Shown here: positions 49,491-60,660 of the stretch, one piece after another | Position numbering within the stretch: the stretch's first letter is position 1 | Layout: the number at the start of each line of letters is the position of its first letter | Source of the DNA: Endomychus coccineus | Taxonomy: Eukaryota > Arthropoda > Insecta > Coleoptera > Endomychidae | Length of the DNA: 64,000 bases | Assembly (NCBI GenBank): GCA_958510875.1 | Contig: OY294067.1 | Coordinates: forward strand, 33,158,912 to 33,222,911 | Direction: 5' to 3' | Program-made: the position numbers and the translations under genes | Notes under the pieces: generated by a model | What the model was told of the DNA's origin: nothing | The model's database searches: none | What the model saw: only the letters and a program-made list of their open reading frames with translations

Positions 49491-49499
49491 CTATGAAAA

Positions 49500-49630
49500 A
49501 ATCCACTGTGTGGATATACTACAACACAATAAATGAGAAACGATCACTCTTATCTCTTGAAAATAATGTTAAGGTACTGAGGACCTTCCAGCTACCAACT
49601 AACCATCATCATAGTAAACTGAATTAGGAA
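49500..49630 (-). repeat. inverted PLE terminal repeat (type B) with decayed hammerhead motif
   Basis: Antisense copy of the type B repeat. Reading the minus strand from 49621 gives TTTACTATGATGATGGTTAG, then TTGGTAGCTGGAAGGTCCTC and AGTACCTTAACATTATTTTC, and it ends with GTGATCGTTTCTCAT. The hammerhead box CTGATGA has become ATGATGA and GAAA has become GGAA. It sits at the 5' side of the PLE coding relic at 49850-50400. Confidence 0.7.
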
Positions 49631-49849
49631 TCATATCATATTTGACCGTACTGGATGTGAAATGTGATACACTTTCTTGAGAAATGCTTTGACTAAAATA
49701 TGTTCGGCTAACGCTGATATTTCATCATTATTTTTCTTCATATAGTCGACGGCAGAATGTTTCACACCGAGTTCTGGGCAGAATATGTGATTCTCATGAA
49801 TATGTATGAAGCAAAATTATTCCTCTTTTCACAAAACCTATTATAGATA

Positions 49850-50400
49850 AACAAGAGGTTGCGCAATGAGCAATCCAAACTTTCCTTTTATGCCGACATT
49901 TGTTCAACCAAACTTGAAACCTCTTTAAAATCAATATTAAATCAGTTTCTGAAAGTTTGGTGTAGATATGTGGATGATATTTTAGAGATTATAAAAAAGA
50001 TTTTGATTTACATTGGTTTTTGAACACGCCTAATAGTCAATTTGATTCATTCAATTCCACTGTCACATAGAAAACAGATAAGCTGCTCCCGTTCCTTCAT
50101 ATTAACATTATAAATAAAATGATGGTAATCAAAGTAATTTCAAAATTTGCAATATAAGAACAAGCTGAAGAATCGCTCAGGCAACACCTTCGATAAAGTT
50201 TCCAACAAATCCGGGATTTTCAAAATCGATTGTGAGTCGTGTTCAAAATGCTATGTGAACCAAACTAGGGGGAATATTATAACTCGCTATGAAGAACATT
50301 TTGCCCAGATGAAGAAAAATAAAGTTGAAAAATCAGCTTTAGCCACTTATTTTGAATACAGGTACCTAACACAATTCCTCAAGTAAGTTTATCACTTTCA
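49850..50400 (+). pseudogene. Penelope-like element: RT and GIY-YIG remnants
   Basis: Near 49860 the translation gives CAMSNPNFPF and, one frame over, YADICSTKLE, together matching the PLE block G-x-x-M-G-N-P-x-S-P-F-x-A-D-I. RYVDDIL follows, with the catalytic YVDD at 49967-49978, then KTDKLLPFLHINII. The frame 50147-50386 (LKNRSGNTFDKVSNKSGIFK, IDCESCSKCYVNQTRGN, ITRYEEHF) is the linker and GIY-YIG endonuclease, with GIF and YVN in place of GIY and YIG. The stretch between the RT palm and the linker is deleted and frameshifts occur. PLEs copy themselves with a telomerase-related reverse transcriptase. This copy is 5'-truncated and dead. Confidence 0.85.
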
Positions 50401-50539
50401 AAAATCAATACGGACAAATATCTAGGTGTTGTTAAAGGGATGGAAATGCGTAAGTAAGCGATAGAGGAATTTATAAATTCAGATTTATCCAGCTGTTTGC
50501 TTCATCAACTCCAAATAGTATTCAAATGAGCAAATTTTC

Positions 50540-50640
50540 ATTTCTAATTTAGTTTACTTGGTAGCTGAAAAGTTCTTAGTACTTTAATAGCATTTTTCGT
50601 AGATAGGGGCGATAGCTTATTATTTATAGAGATGGTTAAA
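50540..50640 (+). repeat. sense PLE terminal repeat (type B), hammerhead box deleted
   Basis: TAATTTAGTTTACTTGGTAG, then CTGAAAAGTTCTTAGTACTT and TAATAGCATTT, match the type B repeat, but the CTGATGATGGCTA part is missing, so the ribozyme cannot form. It lies at the 3' side of the PLE at 49850-50400. Confidence 0.7.
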
Positions 50641-52285
50641 TGTATGATTGTGATATTTATTTACAACCAGAATTCGTGTTTGGTGGGTAATTGCACAAGT
50701 GCATCGAAATTATCTGATTATTTCATGCACGAGTCTAATTTAGGTAAAAGTTCACTCAAAGAAATTAATTGAATCAAAGGATGAATAGATTCTTAAAAGC
50801 TTTTTTTAATATAAGGATAACAATATTTCTATGCATCCTGTCTGGTCTCCACTGCACTCGCTTTTCATCGTGAAATAGGTCACTTGACAGAGAGCATGCC
50901 AATTCATAGGACAGTACCGAACATGTTTTTTTTTTTGGTGGTCTATCGGGCGTAACCTCTCCTGCCCACCCGAAGAAGCCGTTACTGTGCCACACATATT
51001 TTTTGTTGTTTCCATTATTTTGTGGTGAACTATTTTACTACTATACAATTATCGCTATAATCAAGCGAAAATTGTCATTTAGGTATTATATAATAGTGTA
51101 CTTTTTCACTGTAATTGCATTCTCCATGAGACATATTTGGAAATTATAATTCCATCAGTCTATATCAACATAATAATTATGAAAAATGATCTACTGGTGC
51201 TATCAATTTGATTCTAGAATTATGTGAATTCTTCATCAAAACATCTCCAAAATTCAGTGAAGTGAAATGTTTATTATATAAATTCTTGTCATAATGAATC
51301 GAATGGATTATTGCATTATATATTTCCAAACTTGATACAAAACATAGGAGATGGAACTAATTGAATAATACAAGTTTATAAAAACTGGCTCGAAAGTTTC
51401 AGTTTGTACAGTGTTATTAAAGAGCTCTTCATGAAAGCCAGCGTTTCACCTGAGCAATTAGGTCTCATCAATATTAATTAAATGGAATAACCCTGCTTGA
51501 ATTCAATTCACTCATCATCTAGGCAGAAATAATATTATTTTTAGAATCAAAGTTGCTCAATGAGCCTTCGGATTCTATATTTATTCATGAAGCACTCTGC
51601 CGCTCTGAAAGATATTCCCACAGATTTTTCAAAGATTTATTGAATTTGAATAGAGATATGATTATAGTCACCCTCTAGTCGTATATAAATTTATAGTCTT
51701 CTTGAGAAATGCTTTCTTCATTTTTATCTGAAATATGGGCAATACGAGCAATAACTTGACCAAGTTCGAGGGACAAATAACAAAATAAGCAGGAATGTGC
51801 AATATGATCCAACAAATGATTATGTTATTTTCCCAAATTTTATAATCAAAATTATTACAAAAATTGAAAACTGGTAAAGAACTAGTGAGATACAATATTA
51901 AAATCTGAGAGAGAATATTTGCATAATAGCTTACATATTTCAGTTATGACAATTTATACTACCAATTATGTGAAAAAATGGTCTTAAAAATTAATTTAGA
52001 AATTTGCAAAAGAACAATGTTTTTTGTGTTTCTTCTAGGCAGGAACGTTATGTAATAAGTTGTACTACAACAGGTTGGAAGAGAGATTATTATCTCACAA
52101 ACGTTACATAGGAATACTGTTCATCCAGTGCACTTTTCCCTCGCTCCTTTCAATTGAATCTCTATAACTATCAATATATCAAAACAAATAATGCTTACGT
52201 AACGAAATATTATGACATATTTGGTTCATTCAATGTTTACACTACAACAAGATTTTGATTCAATCAGGACAGGGAGTAAAACTAC
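50641..52285. other. no gene recognised
   Basis: Minus-strand overlapping frames at 50774-51048 (73 and 80 codons) translate a GC-richer segment (50830-51000) in two frames; neither shows a motif I know. The rest is AT-rich. Confidence 0.3.
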
Positions 52286-52289
52286 ATGG

Positions 52290-52425
52290 TTGTAACGTTA
52301 TACGTTACTGAGTTTCTAATTGAGTAAAGGATAACTAAAGTTGGAAAGGGACTATGACTGACATCTGTGCTTTAATAGAGCAAATCGATTATCTTACTAA
52401 TGCCCGAAAATTCGAGAGAGAATGC
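52290..52425. repeat. dispersed repeat R1, copy 2
   Basis: Collinear with 14320-14500 (see that entry). Shared blocks include TGTAACGTTATACGTTACT, TGACATCTGTG, TTATCTTACTAATGC and GAAAATTCGAG. Confidence 0.55.
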
Positions 52426-53225
52426 TGCCACATATAACTAAGATCATGTCCTGCTACAATATTATAACTTAATCTGACCTCGCGGTACATTTTTCCACGA
52501 ACTTAGCTGCCCAAGATTATCAAGCTTTTCTTATTCATATTCCATTTTACAGCATCTACTTAAATACATCGTATCTCATGGTCGTTAATAAAAAGACGGT
52601 GTGAAATTACGTGTGCATAAGATGTCTCAGGACGCAATACCTATTTTACGGTCTCCCAATGGCATGCGTAGGAGCATTAAACTCTGAAAGTAATCGTCGG
52701 ATAAAAAACATAAACGGCCTTTGAAATTATACTTCCGCTACGTGGTAGAAATGAAGTTTGGATACTCTGGAAAGTGAACCATACTGTTAGTTTCACGATA
52801 TACACCCACATATCGAAACCATAAACAAAATATCTATTTACATAAACGATGGAGATTGTAATATTTCATGCTTGAAAGTATTCGCCGGTGAAGCTTGTGT
52901 GAAGTACGTGTTGAATTTTATCTATAAAATATACTATTCATACATTAGGCCCACCTTTGACATTCGCGAGGCTTAATTTCTATGAGATGAATAATAAAAG
53001 GTGAATAATATAACATAAACTTAAGTTCAATAACAATATGAGATTTTGTGCTTATTCATATTTTTTTATTCAATTTGAGATTTGACAGTATTAAAGATCG
53101 AAACAATGAGATCAAATTCTGACGTATTATTTAAGCATCCCATAATAATTGAAAATAATATTTTAGCTATTCTTTATCGAAATCCTTTATATTGATAAAC
53201 TCTAAAAGTGTTCACACTTGGGATG
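52426..53225. other. no gene recognised
   Basis: AT-rich sequence; nothing recognised. Confidence 0.35.
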
Positions 53226-53230
53226 GATAC

Positions 53231-53425
53231 ACTACGAGGGTAAGTTGAAAAGTCCCTAAAAAATTAAACAAGAAATGATCTATTTGGTCTAAACCTGTAT
53301 TATTTCTCAACATAGTCTCCTTGTAACCCGAAACATTTCGTTCAACGATCTTCCGATTTTTCGATACATTCCAAATAATACAATTTTGGTAATCCTTCTA
53401 GGCATACGTTTTTTAGTTTAATAAT
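53231..53425 (-). pseudogene. mariner transposase C-terminus and terminal repeat
   Basis: On the minus strand the frame ending near 53315 reads PKLYYLECIEKSEDR, a stop in place of Trp, then TKCFGLQGDYVEK and a terminal stop. Mariner-family transposases end W-x-K-C-I-x-L-x-G-D-Y-V-E-K. About 80 bp further out lies ACGAGGGTAAGTTGAAAAGT at 53231, a typical mariner inverted-repeat start, preceded by an ACT rather than a clean TA. The rest of the element is missing: the PLE terminal repeat begins at about 53440. Confidence 0.8.
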
Positions 53426-53439
53426 AATTCTCGACCCGG

Positions 53440-53560
53440 TATTATATATAAGATTCTCGGGAAATAGGTCACACTAACCATATGCTTATTATTTTCGTCT
53501 TTACATACGTTTCGGTCTCACGACCATCATCAGAACATGTATCACATATCTAAATATGAA
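53440..53560 (-). ncRNA. inverted PLE terminal repeat (type A) with hammerhead motif
   Basis: On the minus strand CTGATGA (53527-53533) is followed by TGGTC, GTGA, GACC, GAAA, ACGTATGTA and AAGACG, that is, the type A hammerhead with the box, helix II and GAAA intact. Helix III is ACG/TGT with a wobble. Helix I is weakened compared with the copy at 40.3 kb (upstream CATGTT). The repeat continues to TAAGCATATGGTTAGTGTG and ACCTATTTCCCGAGAATC. Confidence 0.75.
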
Positions 53561-53989
53561 CATTAGGCATGATGCAGGTGGAAAAATAAAAACTTAGTGG
53601 CTTACTAAGGAAGTTTTGTCTCAACGTTATCTTCACTTCAATTCCGTTGCACCAACAAGTTATGAAAAAAGTGTTATAAACAGCCTTACAAATAGCGTGA
53701 TTAAATTGTCTCACTCAGAGGACCGTCCCAAAAATTTCAAAATCGTTTGTAATACACTGGAAATGAATAGCTACCTAAAAACATTCTTCAATCCCATCAT
53801 TAAAGAAAGAATAAACAAAATCTATAATGGAACGTCTTATATAAAAAGCATAAACAGTAATACAGATAATTTCATAACATTACCATACATTCCGGAGACC
53901 CCAAAGAAAATTAAGGAATTCTTAAAAAAGTATGATATAAATGTTGCCCATAAACATACTAAGTATGTTGGGAAACATTTTTCAAATCT

Positions 53990-55137
53990 CTGTCCCCCCC
54001 CGTTTTCGAGGATGCTGAACACGATGGCATTGGTTTAAACTTTTTCTGAGTTGACCGTCACCCCCAAACGGCCTAAAACAACCCCCAAAAAGGGTGAAAC
54101 GCGGATATACCGACATATTCCCAGAAAAACCGCGTCACCTCTTGTTTTCGAGGATGCTGAACACGATTCCGGTACTTTGGAATTTCTCCCCGAGTCAACC
54201 CCACCCCTTAAACGGCAAAAAAAAACCCGAAAGGGGTGAAACTCGGATATACCGACATATTTTGAGAAGAACCGCGTCACGTCCCGTTTTCGAGGATGCT
54301 GAACACGATGCCGGTACTTTGGAATTTCTCCGAGTTAACCCCACCCCTTAAACGGCAAAAAACAACCCCCGAAAGGGGTGAAACTTGGATATACCGACAT
54401 ATTCCGAGAAAAACTGCGTCACCTCCCGTTTTCGAGTGTGCTGAACACGATGGTGATTCTGGATCTTCTCCTCGGAGCAAACTAACCGCTTAAACGGACA
54501 ACAACTACCCCTTTGATACCCTGAATTTATGAAGTGGATAAGGAAAATCCGATAAGGGAAAATGTATAACAAATCATTGAATACACACCGGATGATGTTT
54601 CCACATTTGTTGACTGACTGTTCACCCTGAAAAAGAGGCGTATACATCGTGTCTGGCTAGGTTATTTGGTGGGTTTCAGGTGAGAAAATCTCCGTTATGG
54701 AATCAGTGGTACAATTTTTTATGTTTTATTTTATTAAATCATAAATATTTTTATTTCACGCGTACAATTACGTATTAACTATATATACAAATATAAAACT
54801 GTTTCATTGACGCATATATCCATATAAAACATTTTTTTTACCCCTTTCGGGGGTTGTTTTTTGCCGTTTAAAGGGTGGGGTTGACTCGGAGAAATTCCAA
54901 AGTACCGGCACCGTGTTCAGCTTCCTCGAAAACGAGAGGTATTTCTCGGAATATGTCGGTATATCCGCATTTCACCCCTTTTGTTGGTTGTTTTCGGCCG
55001 TTTGGGGGTGACGGTCAACTCAGAAAGAGTTTAAGCCACCGCCATCGTGTTCAGCATCCCCGAAAACGGGAGGGGGACAGAGTCTCGTTATGCTCTGAAA
55101 TATTTGCTTTTTTCGGCCGTTTGCCGACTCACAGAAG
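53990..55137. mobile_element. foldback element with 142-bp repeats inserted in the PLE
   Basis: The left side (53990-54500) and right side (about 54835-55083) are inverted copies: CTGAGTTGACCGTCACCCCC near 54047 against GGGGGTGACGGTCAACTCAG near 55004, and CTCTGTCCCCC at the left edge against GGGGGACAGAG at 55073. The GC-rich arms contrast with the AT-rich centre (54680-54840) and surroundings. Joining the flanks restores the PLE reading order (…HFSNL then KDKQ…), so it inserted into an existing PLE. Frames of 62-99 codons on both strands are repeat translations. Confidence 0.8.
54002..54505. repeat. 142-bp tandem repeat in the left arm of the foldback
   Basis: GTTTTCGAG starts at 54002, 54144, 54286 and 54428, exactly 142 bp apart. 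Each unit carries ATGCTGAACACGAT, a CCCCACCCCTTAAACGGC-like block, CCGAAAGGGGTGAAAC, GGATATACCGACATATT and ACCGCGTCACCTC. The CCCCCGAAAGGGG part can form a short hairpin. Confidence 0.9.
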
Positions 55138-55839
55138 CCACTAAAAGATAAACAAACCCACACAGCTTACAAATTAAATTGTTCAGATTACGATGGGACT
55201 TATACAGGAATCTCTAAGCAATATTCACAAAAGATACTGTATGGATATAAGTATAGTACAAGAGACAAAAGAAAATTCACCGCCCTGGCTAAACACTGCT
55301 TTGATTATAACCATCGATTCGATTACATAATGTTAATATTTGTACTAAAGAAATTATTATAAAAGATCTATTCTGGAGATGATTCACATGGAACGTTACT
55401 GCAAGACTGTGAATCATAGAACAGATATTCAATCATTAAATCAGATTTATACTAATTTGATTAATTTGAACCCTTGCCAATTCCTACATGCGTCTATATA
55501 ATTTTAAAAGTTTATTTTAGGTAGAATGCTTAAACAAACAATTTTTTTAATAAGTTCCGACAATCTTTTCCTATTACCTCATAAATCTTCAACATCTGGT
55601 TCGAAAGTGGATACTCGAATGTTATATTTTTAGTTCAGTCCTTGAGTCGTATCACGTACTGATCCGATATGAATTTAGAGTTTATGAGAATATTGCAGCG
55701 AATTCTTAATTTATACTTAAAACGTTAAAGTGTTTCGATTGTTCGTATTTCTGTTTCTTTTCGGCGACGTGAGCATCTTTAATTGAAATAAGTGCGATAA
55801 GGTGTGGTGATACAATTAGTTTTAAGAAATCACGTTTCA

Positions 55840-55950
55840 TACAGTGATACGTCTTAACATGATGGTCGTGAGATCGAAACGTACGTAAAGATGAAAATAA
55901 TAAGCACATGTGTTATTGTGACCTATTTCCGGAGAATGTTATATATGTTT
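55840..55950 (+). ncRNA. sense PLE terminal repeat (type A), hammerhead box mutated
   Basis: Same repeat as at 40301-40410: GATACGTCTT, then AACATGATGGTCG, GTGAGATCGAAACGTACGT and AAAGATGAAAATAATAAGC. The CTGATGA box reads ACATGATG, so the ribozyme core is broken, although helices I and III are preserved. It lies at the 3' side of the PLE at 53616-55480. Confidence 0.75.
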
Positions 55951-55954
55951 TTTA

Positions 55955-56015
55955 GTTTAGGTTACTCTGATGATGGCCACTTGGTAGCTGAAATGTCCTC
56001 AGTACTTAACAGTTT
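55955..56015 (+). ncRNA. hammerhead-like motif, PLE type B
   Basis: CTGATGA at 55967-55973, TGGCCAC, TTG, GTAGCT and GAAA follow in order; helix II has one mismatch. It sits directly after the type A repeat, so two PLE families meet here. Confidence 0.6.
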
Positions 56016-57220
56016 TGAAAGAGCCGAACAGGTTTTGTATACTAATTCGTTTATTCAAATTCAAAGAGCAACTTTTCAAAATTATTGCATGAATTTGAAT
56101 AGCATGCATTGTCCTCTACAAGTTCTGATACCTTACATCTTAGATAATCACATCCATTGAAGCAATCACATGTTAATTTGATCCAAATATGTATGAGAGT
56201 CTTCATCCCACTTTATGCATAATGTACTTTCTTTAATTAACTCCACATACGTATCAATTGAGATCAAGATCTAAGACAAGTAACTTGCTGTCTATTAGAT
56301 TAAGTAGCATCATGAATATGGATGACTTCAACGGAATATAATTTATGGGTTACTGCCATATATGTCAGGTTGAATTTGTAACTACATTGTTCCTGCACTT
56401 GTCACATGGTCTCATAGGGAAAAAATCAAGATCATAAAAATTTCATATACCCAGTCACATTGCATTCTCTCCAGATATTTTTATGTTGACACCTCATATT
56501 ATTTGCACCAGTGGTCGAGGCCGAACGCGCGTACACATGTCGCCATTATTCGCAGCCCACTCGAGTATGCTTGTGACAGCTGTCGTATCACCGAATGCTG
56601 AAAATGCCACCATTCTCACCGCTGTCTGGAATACGACACCTTACCAACTGAAATCAATATTGAACGCGCGGCTTGTTCTTGATGCTTACAACTCGATCTG
56701 ATCATCATCGTTTCAATGCCGTTTCCTGTTATGCCGTCTTTATTATCCTGATTCAAATTTATTCGTTTTTGCTTAACAAGTTACGTTATTATTGCCTCTA
56801 ACAAACACATAAATGTAAATTTTATCAACCATGCAATATGTTTGTTGCCGCCGTTTTTCTCGAATACATTATCATTGTGAGATATTCTTCGGATATAATT
56901 ATTCAAGAATGTGTTGCGAATAACTTCAGGATAGAAAATGTGTGTTCTCAATTGAGCGGAGCTTTCAGAATAAGCTCTATTACATTGTTGGAAAAGAACT
57001 GTCTTCCTATGGTGATAAATACAGGGCCGGCTTTGGGACCAGGTAGTTGGGATTAAATTCTCTCATCAATTTGGAGAGCAGATTTTTTTGAAACAAATTT
57101 TCCGGGAAACGAAAATTGAGTACCATTCACATATCCCTAACTGAATTCAGTCTTACTGATGAAATCATAATTGAGTCCCGGCTTCCAATATAATTCTCAG
57201 AATTTTCATAGAAATTAGAG
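56016..57220. other. no confirmed gene; GC-richer 72-codon frame
   Basis: The frame 56483-56701 (start MLTPHIICTSGRGRTRV) lies in a locally GC-richer patch (56500-56700). It has no motif I recognise and no splice or start context that helps. Further frames (56838-57056) are equally uninformative. Confidence 0.25.
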
Positions 57221-57224
57221 TGTT

Positions 57225-58070
57225 AAGATTATCGCGATTTCAATATTTGTATTCAATGAGCAATGTTATTACCATTTTCTTGTCAACGTTTTCCAACCAA
57301 AAACTCATTATCTCTGTTGTCATCAAAGCTTGTTTGATGGGTACATATTCTATTGGCAATTCATCTACACGTGCATCTTTGAAACATCGCGTACTTTCGC
57401 TTTTTTCAATATTTTTTCATCGTTGATTTTACAGCAAAAAAGAAGTGTCAATAGCTATTTAGCTGATTTTTTCCCCAGCACATGTATCACTTGAATGCAA
57501 AAGTCTTGTTTGACATTGATAAATAGTAATATCTCCTGTTTCGTCAGCATTGAAAATATCTACAGCTTCATAGTCCTTGATAATTGATGCCAATTTAATT
57601 TTCCAATTTTCAACACGTACTTCGTCCACGTCAGCGGATTCACCACAAATTGTTCCAAAATTGATGTCGGGTTTCTTGCAGGACCTATTCAGCCATCCAT
57701 TTGGAGCCTTAAGTCCATAAATTTACAAATTTTCGGATACTTCTGGAGCTTTTCCTTTATCGGTCCCGATATATGTATTTTTTTCTAGCATTATGAAACC
57801 AATCATAAATTATCAATAGCAAATCCTCTTGTTTTTGGAAATTCCCGTTTTTGAACTGCATTAAGCGCCTCCTTTTCCAAAAAGTTTTTCAATTTCATTT
57901 TATTCTTGAGAATATTATTCGCTTGTGCTCTTCCAACACTAAACTTGTCCGTCAACTTTTGCGCACCGGTACCGTATTTTTCGCTTTCCTCGATAATTTC
58001 ACATTTTTCTATAAGAAACAAACGCTTACGTTTCAGAGACGTAATTGCTGTTCTCAGGAGAAAAATTTTT
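57225..58070 (-). pseudogene. Tigger/pogo transposase relic
   Basis: On the minus strand from about 58060: SLKRKRLFLIEKCEIIEESE, then GAQKLTDKFSVGRAQANNIL, the CENP-B-type HTH (residues about 1-55 of the protein); further on YIGTDKGKAPEVSENL and YGLKAPNGWLNRSCKKPDI, the second DNA-binding HTH; then WKIKLASIIKDYEAVDIFNADETGD, with the first catalytic Asp of the DDE_1 domain in N-A-D-E-T-G; then VDELPIEYVPIKQALMTTEI. Stops and frameshifts occur after ADETG. The second Asp region (V-D-N-C) was not found. Tigger transposases are relatives of CENP-B. Non-functional. Confidence 0.88.
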
Positions 58071-58139
58071 GAAATCTCAAAACTGTCTGTTCAGAGGAAT
58101 GGCCGCTTTTGACGAGTGGCCGAAAATAGCAGTCTTACT

Positions 58140-58250
58140 GTATATGGTGTAAGATAATAATAATACTTGACCCAGGTATTTAAGACGAAAATATATATGA
58201 CATGTGATGATGTGACCCATTTCGCAAGAACTTACATATAATATGGTGTG
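58140..58250 (+). repeat. partial PLE terminal repeat, type A-like
   Basis: AAGACGAAAATATATATGAC, GTGACCCATTTCGCAAGAAC and TTACATATAATATGG parallel the part of the type A repeat downstream of the hammerhead (AAGACGAAAATAATAAGC, GTGACCTATTTCCCGAGAA). The hammerhead itself is not recognisable here. Confidence 0.45.
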
Positions 58251-59265
58251 AGGTAAGGGTCCAACGAACATAAGTCATCCAGGCCATAATACGATTGACT
58301 TTTCTGTTTCACACTACTGGATGACTGTCTGTACTGCATTTTTTCAAATATTCATCCGAATATCACAAAATTGATGAATATTCTAATAACATTGATGTTT
58401 GCACGCATGTAGATACTTGCATAATTGCGAATATACAGCTTCAACATCTCACCCACTTGCTGTTAGCAAGTATGCTTTAGTTTTTATAGAAGTTTTAATA
58501 GGTATAGCCTTTCATATATCAACACTCGTTACGTCGTAGATATGCAGGTGAGCTCCTTTTTTTTAGCAACTCTTTTACACTCAATATAACTTTTAAAACT
58601 CACACTATGTTCATACAACGATGACTCGGCAAACGGTCGGTTTACTAAAAACATAATGTTCGAATTAACTTTCAAAGTAGAATTCTCTTAATCATCGTAA
58701 GCAATCTTCAACGTATCGCATTGAAAGTAAATTTGGTATGAGAATGATATTTTGATGGCCGTTTTACTGTCCCCGCCAGAGGGCGTGCTGGTTTGTACTT
58801 TTCACAAATTTAAGCGGATATAACTTTATTCTCAGTAGATATTTTTATATTCAATCAACAATCCTCTGAAGTTAGCCATTTTTGAGATGCTTAGTTGTTA
58901 GCCGCAATCTAATTTTTCATATGATCAATCATGATAAAGAATAATAGAATGTAGTGTGCCATGACAACAAAGAATGCGGTTTATCGTATCAAACCGCAAT
59001 CGTGTTTAAAGTGTCATTTTTCCTTAATTCAGTTCACACTTTCACCTTTTTTCCACATAAAATCATAACTTATGTACCGCATTTTTCTACTGTGATGCAG
59101 CCATGATCGTAGTTATGTAAACTGAGCTTATGAAACAAAGAGAAATACTTAACGTCCAAATTTGAGAAAGGGTTAATCACAACCAGTATAGAAGCGGAAA
59201 TTATGCAAATTCCGATAAATAAAAGTGTTTCATGTACTTCTTTACTGATACAAACGTCAAATAGA
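58251..59265. other. no gene recognised
   Basis: AT-rich sequence apart from the CTCF-like word at 58773; no coding similarity. Confidence 0.35.
58773..58787 (+). promoter_or_regulatory. CTCF-like motif
   Basis: CCGCCAGAGGGCGTG agrees with most positions of the CTCF core (CCASYAGRKGGCRS), differing at two. A single motif in AT-rich DNA can occur by chance; no supporting context was found. Confidence 0.2.
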
Positions 59266-59269
59266 TAGA

Positions 59270-59990
59270 TATATAGATATTGTTTATTATCTTATATAGA
59301 TACAATTATCAGAAAGAAATTGTAAATATAGTGAGAAGATAAAAATGACGCGTAAAACAGCTAAAGAAATGAGTTTTTTTCATCCAATTAAACTCTTCTT
59401 GTACATTGTAGATATATTCCTCAACTAAATAACGCATCAAACTGGTAAGGTATGGGCAAGTTGTTGAAGATACAATACAATACTCCCTACAATCTATATT
59501 CTTTTATATTACATTTTATACAAATTATAATCATAAATTATCTATATTTTTCAAGTCTCAAACGGTGAGTTCTTATATGCAAATGGACGGTATTGTTAAT
59601 ATTTTATATTTTATGAAGGTTCCTCGGTAGTCCAGATTGAACTTTATTCTAAATAATATCTTTTGTAGCACAGATACATTTTGAGCTTCTGTGGCAGCTC
59701 CCCACGTGGTTACATTGTAACTGATTATTGAATAGGCAAGAACATAATAACATGAAATCAGTTTGTCAATATCTAGCTCACGCCTCAATTTAATAATTGC
59801 AAATATGTTGGAGTTCAGTCTTGAGCATACATAGTTTAATTGTGGTATCCATAATGAAGTTACGTTCAGGTAAGTGCTGAAACGTATTTGCCTTGAGTTG
59901 ATATTTAAGTTAAGAGTAAGTGGTTCAGTCTCCATGAAAGTGTTTGAAAGAACCAAAACAATTCCCTTGTCGAAAATTACAATTACGGAA
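59270..59990 (-). pseudogene. Jockey-like LINE reverse transcriptase C-terminus relic
   Basis: The minus-strand frame 59573-59956 (127 codons) includes TSLWIPQLNYVCSRLNSNIF, AIIKLRRELDIDKLISCYYV, LAYSIISYNVTTWGAATEA and a VLQKILFRIKFNLDYRGTFI block, matching the thumb/C-terminal reverse transcriptase region of Jockey-type elements (W-x-x-H-v-x-x-v-x-x-K-L-s, then Y-x-x-x-x-S-x-i-x-Y-g-i-x-x-W-G). The catalytic boxes would be upstream (above 59990) and are not readable. Below 59573 the frame decays into AT-rich sequence, ending near a TAGATA-rich tail at about 59265-59290. Confidence 0.8.
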
Positions 59991-60255
59991 TTTTTGCAAC
60001 ACCATTGCTAAATTGTTCTACAATCAAATTTGCCTTCGTTCCTAGTTCATTGTAATTTTTCGCTTCGATGATTACTGGGCCATTATTTGCAACCATGAAA
60101 GTTAGATACTACATTAGGAAAAGAAGCGGACCTATCATATTATATTCATGGTAGTCAATAATCTTGATTGTGAACAAAGAATGACTTATAAATACATGTT
60201 TCTGGGGGTTTATTCGATAGGTGATAAATCAAAATTCAATAAATGATCTCTACGT

Positions 60256-60660
60256 TCATAACTTCCCTATAATTTCTAATGTGTTCTGAATTGGTTCGTA
60301 GCTATGTTTTGAAAGATAAAGAACCGATTTGGTAATTGTATGACTGTTTTGTAAGACATGATTTGCTAAAGCGGACCTATCAATGTTATAAGTATGAACA
60401 GGATGAAAATGCTCTTTAAACCTGGTAGAAATTTTCCTCCTAGTTAAGCCAACATAAAATGGATCACAGTCTGTGCACTGGCTCTTATATATACCTGATT
60501 CACCAGAATTTAAAATTTTACTGAAGGTGTTACTGAGTAAGTTCCTCAATTTAGATTCGCATCCAAAGGCAGGTTCAACATTAACTCTCTTGAATGTATT
60601 AGTTAGTTTATTAGCGAAAAGAGGATTATTAGTGGATGACTTGAACTTCTAGCAAACCAT
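60256..60660 (-). pseudogene. Penelope-like GIY-YIG endonuclease fragment
   Basis: The minus-strand frame from about 60655 reads FKSSTNNPLFANKLTNTFKR, then LRNLLSNTFSKILNSGESGIYK, CTDCDPFYVGLTRRKISTRFKEHF and RSALANHVLQNSHTITKSV. It keeps the GIY and YVG halves, the Arg of TRRKISTRFKEH and the downstream His-bearing block, so it is the best preserved endonuclease domain in the window. It differs clearly from the copies at 50 and 62 kb and is a separate PLE family. The reverse transcriptase part is absent, and no hammerhead repeat was seen beside it. Confidence 0.85.

Larger units (their letters stand above)
53616..55480 (+). pseudogene. Penelope-like element relic split by a foldback
   Basis: The frame 53616-53987 gives NSVAPTSYEKSVINSLTNSV, LEMNSYLKTFFNPIIKERIN, TLPYIPETPKKIKEFLKKYD and HKHTKYVGKHFSNL, which is the thumb/linker region between the PLE reverse transcriptase and its endonuclease. 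The same protein resumes at about 55137: LKDKQTHTAYKLNCSDYDGT, YTG, RDKRKFTALAKHCFDYNHRF, the GIY-YIG region and its downstream His motif (GIY replaced by AYK, YIG by YTG). Between them sits the foldback/tandem element 53990-55137. Later stops and frameshifts decay the C-terminus. The upstream palm with the YxDD box is missing: 5'-truncated. Confidence 0.85.

Noticed and set aside
54035..55144. Many 62-99-codon frames on both strands with repeated motifs
   Set aside because: All translate the 142-bp GC-rich repeat and its inverted copy; no protein family fits.
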